Positions 49,211-62,510 of a stretch of 64,000 bases of DNA are shown here, one piece after another (position 1 is the stretch's first letter; each line of letters opens with the position of its first letter). This DNA is from Dromaius novaehollandiae (taxonomy: Eukaryota; Chordata; Aves; Casuariiformes; Dromaiidae), in NCBI RefSeq assembly GCF_036370855.1, contig NC_088102.1, forward strand, positions 35,625,835 to 35,689,834. Reading direction: 5' to 3'. Both the position numbers and the translations under genes were made by a program. The notes below the pieces were generated by a model, which was given only the letters and a program-made list of their open reading frames with translations, was not told where the DNA came from and searched no databases.

Positions 49211-52200
49211 CTTTTTTCTGACGGAAAGGTCTATGCAAGACCTGGGAGTTACTGCTTATCTCACAAACCATTCAGTGCATCCAATCTCCATGTCCATCTG
49301 GCGATAAGATTGTTTCTGTTATTGGCTCTCCGGTGAGTTGGCAACCTGCTTTTCACACCAGTTGTTAATCACAATTCCAGCAATTTATTTCATGGATAAG
49401 TTCTGTTAAGAAAGTATTAAACTTAACTGTAAATATTTTATTGTAGTGATGCAATGAGAAACAGAAAGAACAACACTTGAGAAACAACACTGTGTAACTG
49501 CTCTCAGAAGTCTGCTGATCAGTCTCCCAGGGCCACAGCATGTCAACCATAACATTTGAAAAAAAAATCTTCACTCTGGGTTCTGTAATAGCAGAAGATC
49601 CAGAAGATCCACCATCTCCATATGGTAACTCAGGACTGGCCTTTTGATCAGATCAGATCAGTCATGTTGGTGCCAAAAAGCCCTTTAGAAAGAGTTCTTA
49701 AAAACTGAGTTAAAGTGGAGGCATGCAAATGTATCCAGTGTAGAGCAACTGGAATATGCTATTTTATTTCCTGTAGATACGCTCCACAGATGTGCCCAGG
49801 GAAGAATGCATGAGGAAAGAAGTCATAGTGATGGAGAAACAAACTAATTTCTGTAAGTAAAATGACTTGGCTAAAGAGCAGTACTAGTCTGCCCTTACAA
49901 AGCAGATGAACTGAGGTCCTTGTCTTAGCTGTCTGTTCCGTCATGAAGGTGTTACAATTGTGCGTCTTAGGCTTGTACAGGCAGAGAACCTATATATGGC
50001 AATTGCTGTTGGGACTATGTCTTGTATAGATATATCCAACTTAGTTTTGCCCCTCGTATCTCAAGTACCAGCAAAAGTCTAGCTGCAGCAGCACAGAAAT
50101 CATTGAGGACTGCAAAAGTATCCAAATGAACTAGATAAATACTGAAATGTTTCACATGAGAAGAGGTCCATACTATTGTGACTGCGAAGTTCTCAGTCAT
50201 CAAGCTAGATAGTTTGAAATTATCTTCTGTATGCTCTCAAAAACAGCATTTGCTGTGTTTGTTTTGCCCTAATGTATGCTGGCAGTAGGTATTAATGTGT
50301 TATATTCATCCTGTCCACAAGATGTCAACGCACCCTAAGAATTGTGGTGCACATATATGCTAGTTTTTATGTAAGATGAAGCCTGAGTATTTGTGCATTT
50401 CTGTTTCATGTAAGTACAGGGCCTAGGCCACCACAGCCATGATTCTTACTGGGGCCACTGAGGAAATGTCACTGCCAGTAATAACTAACAATAATAATGA
50501 CACAGATCACTATGTCCTGCAGAAAGAATCTAGGGGGAGGGATCTCCATGAAGAGCCTCTGTCATTCAGTCTCCTGTTTGTCCTGTTTGGAAACATGGGG
50601 CGCTTCCTCAGGATATGGTGGTTAGCAGTGTACATGCCAGAAGGAAAAACAAAGTCTTTTAACTTAAGCATCATGCCTGAACTGCCAGATGGGAACTGCT
50701 CAACACCTGACTCGCTGAGAGCGTGGGCAGAATGAGTGTGTATGTATCAACAGCTGTCCTTGTTTACTGATACATTCTGGTATAAAAAAGGATAAGAATT
50801 GGACTTATGCAAATTCATATTGCAGCCTGTGTTACTGAAAGCTTTAATTCTGCTCTCATTTACCTGAGACTATTGCTGAAATAACAAGGATGCTCTGAAG
50901 TAAAATCAACAGGTAAAGAAAAGAGATTGTTGCTTCTGATTGTAAAGGACTTTTGAGCTCCTCAAATGATAGGCATTAGGGAAATGCTAGTTTTTATTAT
51001 GTTTCACTGCTTTGCACTTCTATTTGTATTGTGTTACACAGAGCTCAAGATCGGAATATACCTATTTGTTGTCTGAAGCCACACATACAACCTCCTTGGA
51101 CTGATCTGGTCCTTATTTGCCTTGATTGATTCAGAGTTAGATGAGATGGCACAAGAGGCCTACTTTAGACCATTTGAATTTTGACTTATGTCAGCAAGAC
51201 CTAAGTGTGCGGAATTGGTATATCTGGAAAGGGAGAGGACAGGGTGGGTACTTTTACTGGCATTCCCCCAGGGAAGAAGCAGCCAGCATTTATGAATGTG
51301 TTTCAGTAACACAGTAACTGCTGCCAGTTTGTCAGAAGCCAAGTTTTGCCAAATGCCTTTTCAATTTTTCCATAGACCTTTAATATTTGCTTTCAAAAGA
51401 GGAGGATGGAAAATGAACTGAATGTCACTTGTTACAACAGAGATACTAAATTTGTCCTTTTTTTAATCTTCTGGAGAAATATATAATTGCTTATGTTTAA
51501 TTTTGAGTAGTATAAACTACAATTCTAGCATTGTCATTTCCTCACATTTTGAGTAGGAGGCGGCTGATTCTGTCCTCTCCTACCCCCATAAATAAATTTA
51601 TAGAGTTAGTGGATTTAAAACAACATGAAATAAGTTTAGAATCACCCTAGTGTAACCTCATGGGTTGTTAGGTGCCTAATACATGATGTCTTGACCCTGC
51701 TTTCACTGCGATAAATCTAGAGTAACATTCATGTATGTTTGTTCTTCTACTAACCAGAACAGAAAGAGAGGGGGCCCTTTCCAATCTTGAGATCTTTAAC
51801 CGAAAGGTACTAAAAGGGTTCAAATATTATTATGATTTACTGCAGTCAAAATTCACTTGTTTGCATCTTGCAGATAGATAATATGATGTAGAAAATGCAG
51901 GTCTTTTTAGAGTTTGGCTTTGTTTGTCTGTTTTCTTCCTTGATTCTGAACAATAACATGCTTCAACTTTTTTTTCGTCTGAGGGAAGTTTCGCCAACTC
52001 AATAGTAATACCAACAAAAGCTTACATCATAAAATCAGAGACAAAGTATCTGTATTTTGTTATATATCTATCTTGCCTATGAAGGGAGGAAAATTTAGTA
52101 TCCTTTCCTACAAATGTAAATGATAGGAACTACAACTAGATATGGTATATAGAAAAATGCATCTGCTTTCTCCATTATGAAAACAGCATCTTTCAGGAAC

Positions 52201-53912
52201 AGTTCAGACACAAAAATCATGCTTATGGGACCTGGTGTTCTTAATGGCAGGCTTCTGCCTGTGGAATCTGATACTGCTTCAGATATTTGAGTCTGGCTAT
52301 TTCTACCACTTTGTGTAAGTCAGATATATGTCTGTTTTCTACAAGCTGGAGTTTGGAATCTCTAGGCATTTAGAACCAAGCTTTTATAAAGGGTAAAAAT
52401 GTTAGGTTCCCAACACTGAAATGTTTTGGTCTTGATTCTGGCTTTAACTAGGTTGGCGGGGCTGACCAGACTGAGGATAGATTGGTTGCCACTTCAGAGT
52501 AGCAGATACAGTGTTGCCCATGAATTCACACCCAGCCTTCATCCTGGCACTTGCTGTGGCTACAGCTAGAAGTACCAAAAAGCCCAGAGAAATGTGGTGG
52601 AAAATGTGTTTTAATAATACATGATGGAAAAAAAATAGCTGAACAAGACTTACATAAGATGAAATAGGAACTAAACTGGTTTTCTTTTGAATCTTTAATA
52701 ACATTTTAATCAGCAAGAATACATAAATGTCTCCCAACTAGGAACATCCTGAGATGCAGGACTGCCAATCTCTCTTTGTTCTCTGTCTCTCTCTCACTCT
52801 TTTGCTCTTTCCCACCCTTGCTGCCCATGTTTATTTCTAACATATCACCCTAAAATAAATTATTTCCTTTCTTTTTTTTTTCCTGCTTTGATAAATGGTG
52901 AAATAGCTAAGTGTTGTCCTTTATAAAACACCATCTTTAGCATAAGGTGACAACTACTGGGCCAGTTAATTCCTTAGAGATGCATCAGTTAGTTACACTC
53001 CTTTCACATTTTGATAGGTTTCATTATGACTGTAACTTTTAAAGATTTTTTTTTCCTCAAATGAAAGCTAAGTGTCTAGACAGCAGTTAAAACAGCTGCT
53101 TTTATTCCTCTTCCCATACAAGTTTTTTTCCTCTTGTTTCTCAAGCATGTGCCTTTCCTTATACGTGCACCCTATAAATAGCACCTTCACCAGTAAAAAG
53201 GGAGGTAATCCAGTTTGCTGCTTTCAAGAGGAGAAACTATGATGAATGCAAAAAAGACCTAGGAAAGCAAGTAACAACCTAAAAAAAATCTCTATTTCAA
53301 ACACAGTATAATGCACATAGAATGAGAATTAGAATAAAAGTTGTATTTGTGTGACCAGCAGTCTCTGTGTGACTACCACTCATCAGGAGAGTAAGCTTTA
53401 AGGAAGCTTTAAAGATGCTGTTTTCATAGGGCACTGAGAGACAAGGATAGCTTCAAACCCTCTTGTTTGACTGCTCAATGGGGCATAGGCACGCATGATT
53501 TCACTTCCTTCCTGTAATAAATCATTCAGAGTTTTCTACTTAACAAAAAGACCTTCTGTATGCAGTGTCTGAATTGTGGTAATTATAATGTTTATTCATT
53601 TCCATCAGACTGGTAGGGAAGACAGATCAATAGACAACATTTTGACCTGAGGCCTGTGGGATCCAGACTTTGTGTCTGTTCTGTACGAGAACTCAAACAA
53701 ATCACTTTGACACAGATATCTTCTAAGATACCTAAGAGTACCCACCAGCTATAGTTTTATCTCTTTCAGGTGACTGACCTCCTCTGTGGATCCTGCTTTT
53801 AGTCTGGCCATGCCTACATTGTCTTTTGATGGTAGTATTCACGGCCAGGGAATGCGATTTGCCTGACCAGATGTAGTGTTTTCCATCTAAATAATTATCT
53901 AGACTTTCTGTG
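49211..53912. other. Non-coding interval, unassigned
   Basis: No gene recognised. Open frames reach 98 codons (50439-50735, plus) and 97 codons (52444-52737, minus), neither with a known motif. Minor simple sequence: three tandem 'gatca' units near 49646-49661 and a CT-rich run at 52771-52812. Octamer ATGCAAAT matches at about 49727 and 50807 are isolated. Confidence 0.55.
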
Positions 53913-54006
53913 GTCAATGGAGAGAAATAGCCTTTGTAGGATGTGATTCATCTGTTCTTTAAGCAGTTGATTCATGCCCTCAGAGTGCCTATTTCTCTCC
54001 ATTGAC
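53913..54006. repeat. Perfect 18-bp inverted repeat, 94-nt hairpin
   Basis: Left arm 'gtcaatggagagaaatag' (53913-53930) and right arm 'ctatttctctccattgac' (53989-54006) are exact reverse complements, separated by 58 nt. Outward pairing continues weakly ('ctttct' against 'agaaag', with two unpaired bases). The loop holds two near-copies of 'tgattcat' (about 53944 and 53968). The layout fits a short palindromic DNA-transposon remnant. From memory, similar 'tcaatggagaga...tctctccattga' sequences occur dispersed in sauropsid genomes. No protein is encoded. The 73-codon minus frame 53989-54210 overlaps the right arm and is probably incidental. Confidence 0.85.
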
Positions 54007-57000
54007 TAGAAAGGAACCTTTGTCTTCACTGTAGCTACCTGAAATTGGGTGAGATGCTGTGGGCAGCAGATCCCAGGACTCCAGGAACATCCAGAGGCTC
54101 CCCTTTAAATATCTAGTATATGACCTAAGGGCTTTAATAGTGGGTCTTGGTGTGGTCAGGCAGGATGTCAGCAGTTGCTCGAAGGACCTTTGAGATAGCT
54201 CTGAACACATGAGAAAGGAGACACATTCATAGACAGTCTTTAAGAACAGTGCAGAGTCTAACAGTTGCGTATTTCACTGAAGTATTGAGGACAAATAACT
54301 GAAAGATTGTGAGAAGTTTAGCTGCTATAGTGTTCAGGGCCATATAAAGGCTAGCTGAGATAGATAAGCCTGCTGTTTGGAATTATGTGGTTTTGTACAT
54401 CATGATCTTCTGCACAGTGGTGTCTGCCAAGTGTGCTACAAAAGCATTTCAAGTACTCAGGCATTCAGAATGTCACTCCGGAAGCAGCTAAATTATTGCT
54501 GGTTAGATATATACCCACTGAGAATTAAACTCTTTTCCATCTTTGGGTTTTGCTTGTATTTTTTTTTCTTGCTACTTCTCTTCCCACCCTGTCCCCAGGT
54601 TTTTTTCTCTAGAAATTTTTCACATTAATGGAAAACAGTTCATCATGTAGGTAGTGATCCAGAACCATTATTAAACATCTGTTAAGTCAGGAAAGCCAGG
54701 AAAAACTTCAACTGGATTGTAATTGTTCTTGAGAGGGTGAGCAATGGAAGGGAGAAAGCACACAGAGCACAGGAGGCAGCCAAAGTCTGTTTGGATTTGG
54801 GGATTTTTTTTTTCTCCAGAATCATAACAGTTAGAAGGAAGCAAATGGCCAAGGTTCTTACGCCAAGAGGTACGTGGTTGAGTAGGATAATAAGATTGAC
54901 TTATGTTCCACCTATCCCACACTTCCCCATTTTTTGAAGTGCACAGACATGAAGAGGGTTGTGGAGAACGTAGTAGCTGTCATTCCTACGTATTTTGACA
55001 GAATGCGTACAATAACATCTCCCTCTCTAAAGTGGCAATGCTACACTAGCTATCCACTGACTTGGAAATTGCTTTGATCTCTGTGGAAGGAAGGTATTAA
55101 CATTTAACATTTTGAGAAACAATTTTGGTGAATCTTTCTCCTGTAATAACAGATGTTTCTGCCTCAAGCTGTTCATTCCATTCCTCTGCCAGAAGTTACT
55201 ACAGAGTCAGTAGAGGGGAACATGTGTAGCACATCCATAGAAAAAAGCTTGGTGTCCTAGGATAAACCAGTAAGGAAAACTGACTTGAGCTGGTACTGTC
55301 TAGGTGGAACAGTTAAGATATTATTATTATATTATTTCTGCATATTATTTCTGCTAACTTTGGTACAGGAACAGTAACCTTTGTGTGGAGGAGGCAGCTA
55401 GCAGCAGTAAGGCCTTAACTCTAGAGCAGCTCAGCTATTACAGCTCCTACTAACTTGACACTTTGTTAATAATAAATACTAATAGAAAATGTGCTATTAC
55501 AGAGCCCTAAATGTTACTTGCTTTCATAATGGCACAATGTGTATCCAAGAGTGAAATCTGAATGAAGCTACTGCAATATAAACTCAAAGTGTGTAGCTTT
55601 TCATTCAGAGGAGCAGGGGCAGAATGCTATCAGTCTGGCTGAATCTGCTCAAATAGAGTTACCATCTGTTGTCATAATGCCTTGTTATCTAATTAAAACA
55701 ATATGACTGGATTACAACATTTTGAATAGTATTTTTTGCTAGACTGGCCCTGACTCTAAAAAATTTACCATTCTGCCTGACTGCCTCTGCACCTGCTAAT
55801 ACAGACAATGTAAAGAAATTGCAAGCTTCTCATTTATTAACCATATGGTCAATAAGCTAGTTCTGAACCTGAAAATATTTCTGCATTTTAAATTTTGACT
55901 GACTGTATCCGGTAGTCATTTCTCTGTTTTTTGAGGAAGTGAATAATATGGATATGAGAAAAGTTTCTGCAGCGCTTCTGTGTCTATATGGCCCATAGGT
56001 ACTAAGGATGCAAGTAATCAAGGTGGGTGAAATTATGTTTTAAAAAACTAAACATTTTCTACTTTTAAATAAGTTTTAAGTGTAATGAGTTCTTCACTTT
56101 CTTCCTATTTTATAATCCTAAATTGATCATTAGAAACATCTCTTGTTTATATCTCTAACTCAGTATAACAAAATTTTTGGTTTTACAGAGTTGTGCATTT
56201 AACATCTTTTCTGAAAAATGCAGATGAACACTCCATTTGGCATTAGTTGAGCTTCCAGTTTTACATCGTGTTTTTGAAGAGACAAGTAAAAGCAAATGTA
56301 AAACGGTACCAGCAACTGAAATCTGTGTTTGTAAGAATAAAAACAGCTATTGACTAGAGAGTTAACATAATGACTAAGAGGGTAGGGCAAATCTGTTAAT
56401 CAAATGCTCTATTATTTTAGATCTCTAAAGCACATTTATTATACTTAAATAAAATGTTCAGTTTGATAACTGCAAAACTTCTGTCAATACTGGACAAAAA
56501 GTCTTTCAAAATATGTTTTATAACTGTATTTACATTTTTAGCTTGTAAAGCTTTTAGTTTACGGAAGCTAGAATACTGTATCAGACTGGATTTCCTAGTT
56601 GCTATCCAGACAGGTTTTGGCCTCAACCAAATATGCTCAGGTTAGTAAGGAGTGAGAAGGTTACCCTTTCATAGTTCTTCAACCTCCTAAAACCCCACTA
56701 ACTTTTTATTCAAAAGTTTTAGAATTAAGATATGCTGTGGTACTATGATATTCATATAGTGAAAAGCTTCAGATGATGTCAGCAACCACTAGTCCACCAC
56801 AGCTTCTAAGCCTTGTTCACCTATACCTTATTTTTAAGATGCAACCTTTTTGTGTGTGTTTTTTTTCCCCTCCCTCCCACTTATAATCTTCTCAGTATCC
56901 CGTCAGGACAGAGCTGACATTAGATCTTGAGGGTTCTAGTCAGAAACTAATGGGGCTCTGAGTGACAAATGTGGAGTGATACCTGAGACCTAGACTTCCT

Positions 57001-59887
57001 CCCCACTTAAAGAGGCTCTGGTTAACATTTGCCTCAAGATACTTTTTTTGTACTTTGCATTACCAGCTTGCAGCTAGGCCATTACAGTTTAGTGAGGACT
57101 GCAGACTCCGGAGGATTCGTAAACCTTTGTGGAGTATGATATTTGGTAGTTACAGGTGCTTTGCTTCAAAGGGAAACTGTATTTGCCAAACCTTTCTGAA
57201 ATCACTTTCAATGCCAAGAAAGATTTAAGAGAAAGCTAGTCCCTAGATCTGGAGAGAAATGCAAAGAACTAAAACAATAACATGCTGTAATAGCTACCTG
57301 CAGCTCTATTTTAATTTTGGAACCCAGTTCTGTTTCATTCACCCAGCAGATCTGAGTAGTGAGTAGTAGGACCAACAACCCTATTTTTGTGACTGCTAAA
57401 CCCTTGACTTCCTGGATAAGACACACCTTCAAGTCAGCATCTCCTAAAAAGAATCCCTCTTTGAGATGAAGCTTTCTATCTGGTATCTGATCCTGTTTGC
57501 AGATCCTATTTTGTTCATGTGCACTCCTAGATGTTTCCTGAAACTCTTAATATTGATTATTAACTAGAAATTTCCTGGCTAATGCTGCTGCTTGTACCAT
57601 TAATCTTTGATACATAACAGTGCTTGTGAAAAGTCTGTGATCTGGATAAGGTTATCACGTGACTTCTCCGCAAACAAAAATTCAGAATGGTCCTTTCTAT
57701 CAAACTGGTGGTACTCAAACATTTCTGAGGAGCAAATTGAAGTTTGATTTCAGAACATCCCTTCTATAACAACATATGATGTTAGAGCTATTTATTTAAG
57801 CAATGAAAAGGAATGTAGTTCTTAATCACTTTCAGTAGATACTAGACATGACATAGGCAGACTTGAGGATAGCAAACTTGATCAGTTTTTCCTCAGTTTC
57901 TTGGTTCCTCTCAGACTCTCTCTTCTACCCACACATTAGGAAACTTGCCCAGTCAGCTTTGTAAGCTACCTGGCCATCCTAACATATTCTGAAAATCTGA
58001 ATAATTGCCTTGTAACCACTTCTGCTTCAAAAACATGATCTAACTTTTTTCTGTATGTCCCCTTTGCCTTTTATGAATTCTTATCTCAAATCTAATTTCT
58101 ACCATCTAAACAGGAGGAATACCCTAAAACCTTGAATTTTCCACAGAAAATGATCCAAGTTCTCTATCATCTCTTCTCCATCATTCTGCCTACCACAAAA
58201 CACATTTATTTATCAGACAAAAGGGATTGATAGATTAATTGAAACTGTCAAAAGCATTGAAGGAAAAATAGCAGAATTTTATGCTAAAGTAAATCTGCAC
58301 AGCTCCATACATTTCAGAAGTAGCTACTTTACACCAATTATGGCCTGCAGCATTTCAGAACTCTGCTTTCACTACTTGCAGCATCACAATTGAATAAGGT
58401 TTACATTAGTATGCTACTTGCCTCCAAAGTGAATTTGACCTCTCTGCTTATCCTCCCCTCTAAGAATGAGGAGATATGATTGCTGCCCAGTCCTTTAATC
58501 CATACACAGACATACCACGGACTGGTTGTACTGATATGGTAAGTCAAAGGAGGGAAACATGGAAAGAAAATAGTTTTTCACAATTGTAAGAAGCTGGGAA
58601 GAATTTTCATCATGAATTACTACTAAGTGTCTAGAGTCTTTAGGAGCTCATTTTCGAAGATTTTGTTGTTATTCTTAAAGCACTTGTGAATGGTGTCACT
58701 GACATCATTTTATCGTTAAGCCACATAATATCTGGCATTTCTGGTCAACCTGTACCTTCTGCATTTATATCTCTTAAGTGAGAATCTGTTTCCTTTTAAA
58801 AATAAAAAGTTCCAAGCCTGCATGGCTGCACAGAAAACTTCAAAAACAGTGAACCCTTACAGCTAAGAAACATAAAAACAAGCAAGAATAACGTCTTGCT
58901 TATTTATGCATTTATTTGTTTACGAGTGCCATAATAATTAGGCTAATCTCAAGGCACTTGGGAACATCTTGATTTTTAAATACTAAGTGCTTTTCTGTAA
59001 ATAGGAAAGAAATCGTCCATTCTCCATGCTGGGCAACATCATGCTTAGAATTCCTCTCCCACTCTCACCAGTGATACAGAGAATAAACATATTCTTTAGG
59101 CTCTCCAGATTCTGGGATGCCTCATTGTTGTTGAACCCAAGGGTTAGTAAAGAATTAGGAAGAGTCTGGAAGAGTCATTTTCTCCTGATTTACACCCATA
59201 GATAACAGCGTATTTGGGAAAGGGAATTATTTTATTCTTATTTCCATTTCCACCAAATTTGTAATTCTTTCCCTTTTCCATAAATGCAGAAAACAAGAAA
59301 AAATGTGATGAGATTAGAAACTGTTCATGATTTTCTGAGTGGAAAACGGTCTTAAAAACACAGCTAGCTTACAAATCCATATTAAAATGTCTAAGAAAAT
59401 TGTCTCAACAGTGTTGATATTGTACATAGAAAATAGTAGTCTGTTTAAAATTATCCAACTACCCAATCTTGAAAGTATTCCAGCAAGAGGATCGTGTTTG
59501 AGAGAGCTTTAGGAAAATCATATTATATATTTCAAGACAACTTAAAAATAAATAAAACTTACTTTTGTTTCTTATTTAAGCAGCTTTAAGTCTTCTGTGA
59601 ATAGTGTTTAGGGTTCTTGTTCTCTTCAGAAACTGACAGAGTCAGGCAGTAGCACAGCTTTTTTTCCCAGGCCATAGCCAAGCAGCAGTAAAAAAGATTG
59701 TTTTGTCTATTTACTATTTTGAAATCTAAGCTTATGGCAACAGCTGCTTAAGTGTAACATGATGGTCACAGCATCCTGTCAGGATTAAAGCAAAAGCAAT
59801 AAGAACAACACCCCCCACCTTCTGTCATAACAATAGCTGCAATGGCAGGCAAGGGCTTTCACAAAGCCTCCCTGGCAGACCAGTCAC
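54007..59887. other. Non-coding interval, unassigned
   Basis: No gene recognised. All open frames are 83 codons or shorter and lack known motifs. A 13-bp unit 'atattatttctgc' is tandemly duplicated at 55329-55354. A site at 57708-57727 ('tggtggtactcaaacatttc') faintly resembles a hAT transposon terminus but has no visible partner. Confidence 0.55.
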
Positions 59888-59908
59888 TGATGATGATGAT
59901 GATGATGA
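59888..59908. repeat. (TGA)7 trinucleotide microsatellite
   Basis: Seven perfect TGA units between 'cagtcac' and 'caagaacac'. No open frame uses them. Confidence 0.95.
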
Positions 59909-61570
59909 CAAGAACACTCCTGCAAACCTGGCTTCACATCTGTTTATAGCACTGCTGCTACTGGGAAAAATCCCACTTCAGTAGGTCACTATCAACAAAG
60001 CAGTACGACTCTTCATGGGGCTGGAGGGAGTGGGGGGGGTGTATCTCTGATAGTACCTAGTTGAATCACAGCGGAGCCTATTGAAAGAAAAGCTCTCTAC
60101 AGGTGTTCGTTTCTTATTGGGCAGGTTGGGGTGGGCATAGGAGGAGGAAGAACAAAGGTGAGTAAATAGGAAAGACTGAAACAAACATAACTGAACAATG
60201 CTACCGAACCGGGCATTTCCAGCCATTCATCCTCATTCTTACTTCCCTCGCTTAAGGCAGGAGAGAAAAGTATTCCCTTTAGGCCTTCACTTGTCTCCCT
60301 TAGTAATCTGTCCTGAGCTGATGTTCTCTGTATCCTCCCTTACCAAAACAGCACTACATGCTCATCTCTGAGTATGAACTGCACTATAATGGATAAAATT
60401 AACACCTGAAGTCTAAACAGTACTCTAGCCTTGGGGATATGAAAATCAGATTTTTAGTAAGAGTCTAGATTAGTCTTAGGCTTAGCAGGTAAGGGAGACA
60501 GACAGGCAGAGACAGAGAGAGAGAGAGAAAATAAGAGTACACTTAACGCATATAGGTACAGGCTGAACTGAGCTCCAGATCACCAGTGAACTAGCTGTTA
60601 ATCTCATGAGAAATTTGGTTTATTAGTTAAAGCACATCACCAGCCATGACTGCATAAATCCAAATGCTAGCTCAGCATATAGGGAGAACTGTTCAGTGTT
60701 CGTCCACTTCTGTATAGGTAGACTCAGGACAAAAGAGAAAAGAAGCATGTACTGAATTGCAAAATTAGACTGAAAATCCACGCTTGATATTTGGACTGGC
60801 CACACATTCTGTAAAACAGTAGCTTCTTCTATGTACTTGTACACTATCAACACTTCGCCCTTACCACTATCGTCCTCATCACATCTCAATTAACAGCCAT
60901 TTGCAAGTACAGCTTCAGAACAGACTCCAAATACCTGTGAAACTAGACTGGCCTTGAGTTTTGTCAGAAACACAAAACTCATCTGTAGTTAGCAAAAAGA
61001 AATCCTGGTGTAAAGTTTGAGTGAACCTGATCCTGTTTAGGGAGTGTCTTTAAAACCACATGAAAGCATGTGAAATTCAATGATTTTAGCTGTGTTTTGC
61101 TTTGAACATTGAGTTCATTTAAACTCTAATTTTAAAAAGAAGCCACAGTACTTGGAATCTGTATGAACCGACACTGAAAGTAGTGGGCCCTTGGGTTGAA
61201 ATGGTTGAGTTGGATACAGCCCTGTTGATAACTCTGCTATTTTGTTTTGCATGTGAACAGTTGAGATCCACGATGGTTCTTTCTTTGTCTGAAATGGAAG
61301 ATAGATGTGTATATTTTGCTAGGTACAGTGAGACTTTAATTCACTCCACCAACACAAGTCCCAGAACCAAAAATATGAGGCCAGAAATAGTTTAGTCTAG
61401 ACAGGAGCTAGGTACATTAGCATGGTGCACCACCTAAGCTGACAAACCTTTGCCAGCCTCAGCTAGTTTGTACAAAGTCGATGCCTCGACTCCCCTAAGG
61501 CATCTCTTCATCATTTGTAGTTCACCTGCCTTTGACAGCAAGAAAGGAGCTTCTGTATACACCTAGACTA
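59909..61570. other. Non-coding interval with a GA microsatellite
   Basis: Open frames of 82 and 88 codons on the minus strand (59978-60226, 60623-60889) and 70 on the plus (61183-61395) have no motif that I recognise. A GA-rich microsatellite at 60495-60529 is listed separately. Confidence 0.6.
60495..60529. repeat. (GA)n / GACA-type purine-rich microsatellite
   Basis: 'gagacagacaggcagagaca' runs into a pure GA run of about seven units, a compound simple repeat of almost only purines plus a few C. Confidence 0.9.
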
Positions 61571-61664
61571 GTCACAAAAACTCCTTTGTCTTAAACCCTC
61601 TGTAAAATGAAAATAATCATATTTATCTAAGTGCTTTGAGATCTCTGGATGAACAATGCTATGT
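61571..61664 (+). mobile_element. Old MIR/CORE-type SINE 3' part
   Basis: 'cctttgtcttaaaccctctg' and 'tgtaaaatgaaaataatcat' are a worn version of the SINE core 'cctcagttt...ctgtaaaatggggataat'. 'taagtgctttgagatctctg' and 'gatgaacaatgctatg' match the '(a)agtgctttgagatctatggatgaaaagtgctat' tail common in reptile copies. The head region is missing. Confidence 0.75.
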
Positions 61665-62043
61665 CTCTGAAATACATCACTGATGAATATTTTATGAAAT
61701 AAATCGCCAGTGCTGTCAACTGTAACCCTATGTCTATAATTAGGAGCATTTTTAAAAGTCTGTTCACCCTTCAAGTGCTTCAAGAACTTTTTTATATCAT
61801 GAATACTTTAGTTCATAACATTTTTGCTATTTTATGTCATGCTATTGCTCTAAATTAACATTTTGGCACCAAAAACAGTAGTCTTACTAACTGCTAGGAT
61901 TTTAACTTCTTTACACATTTATATTATATATGACTGATGCCTTTTGCTTTTAGTTTAGTCTCTTTCAGAATCTTTCTATCAATTGAAGCAGTTTTGCTAA
62001 AAGTCACTGCATAAGCATTTCCAATGCTCTGAACAAAGACCTT
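61665..62043. other. Non-coding interval, unassigned
   Basis: Ordinary AT-rich DNA between the SINE tail and the GC-rich block; no gene or repeat recognised. Confidence 0.6.
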
Positions 62044-62510
62044 GTGCCAATTTTTAGCCCATGGTGCCCTGCTGGCCAAAAGATATTGTAAGGATCACTT
62101 AATCCAGTGGTGCAGCAGTTTTGCCTGGGGACAGGTCGTGGCAGGAAAAAGCTACACATCCTAGCAGTTTAGTTAAACTGGCCTCGGGCACACCTTCCTG
62201 GGGACACCAGGGAAACCACTGCTTTAGCCACTTGGCCATCGAGGTCAGCTCCACCAGCTTTCCCTGCCTTAGGTTCGTGCCAAGCCCAAAGCTGGAGCTT
62301 AAGCAGAACCAAGGAGACAGGATCAGAGTATTTTACCAGGTCCTCCGTGACCTGGAGGGCCTGATTTCTCCCAGCAAGAGGGCCCTTTCCTGCTCACTCG
62401 GATTAGGCAGATCCAGCCAAACTGGACACCTGCTATGGTTTGGCAAGTCCAGTGGGACCTGCAGGACTGAGCCTGTACCCTCTAGTTGTCACAGAGAAGT
62501 TCAAGGTAAC
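62044..62510. other. GC-rich block of unknown origin with a 141-codon open frame
   Basis: A hand count over 62161-62460 gives 165 G+C in 300 bases (55%), well above the AT-rich surroundings. The longest open frame of the window lies here (62121-62546, plus, 141 codons). Its translation has no signal peptide, transmembrane segment or motif I recognise, is rich in Ser, Gly and Leu, and runs into AT-rich DNA before its stop. The high GC alone reduces stop codons, so the frame is weak evidence of coding. CpG is sparse, so it is not a clear CpG island. It may be a lineage-specific transposable-element fragment, an LTR piece, or a decayed exon or retrocopy. I cannot choose between these. Confidence 0.5.

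Noticed and set aside
57700..57760. 'tggtggtactcaaacatttc' as a hAT transposon end
   Set aside because: A single short resemblance without a mate, target duplication or internal transposase sequence.
58901..58980. Possible L2/L3-derived fragment ('tgcatttatttgtttacgag' and following)
   Set aside because: The resemblance to the 'atttgtattacagtagcacc' block is too weak to list as a feature.
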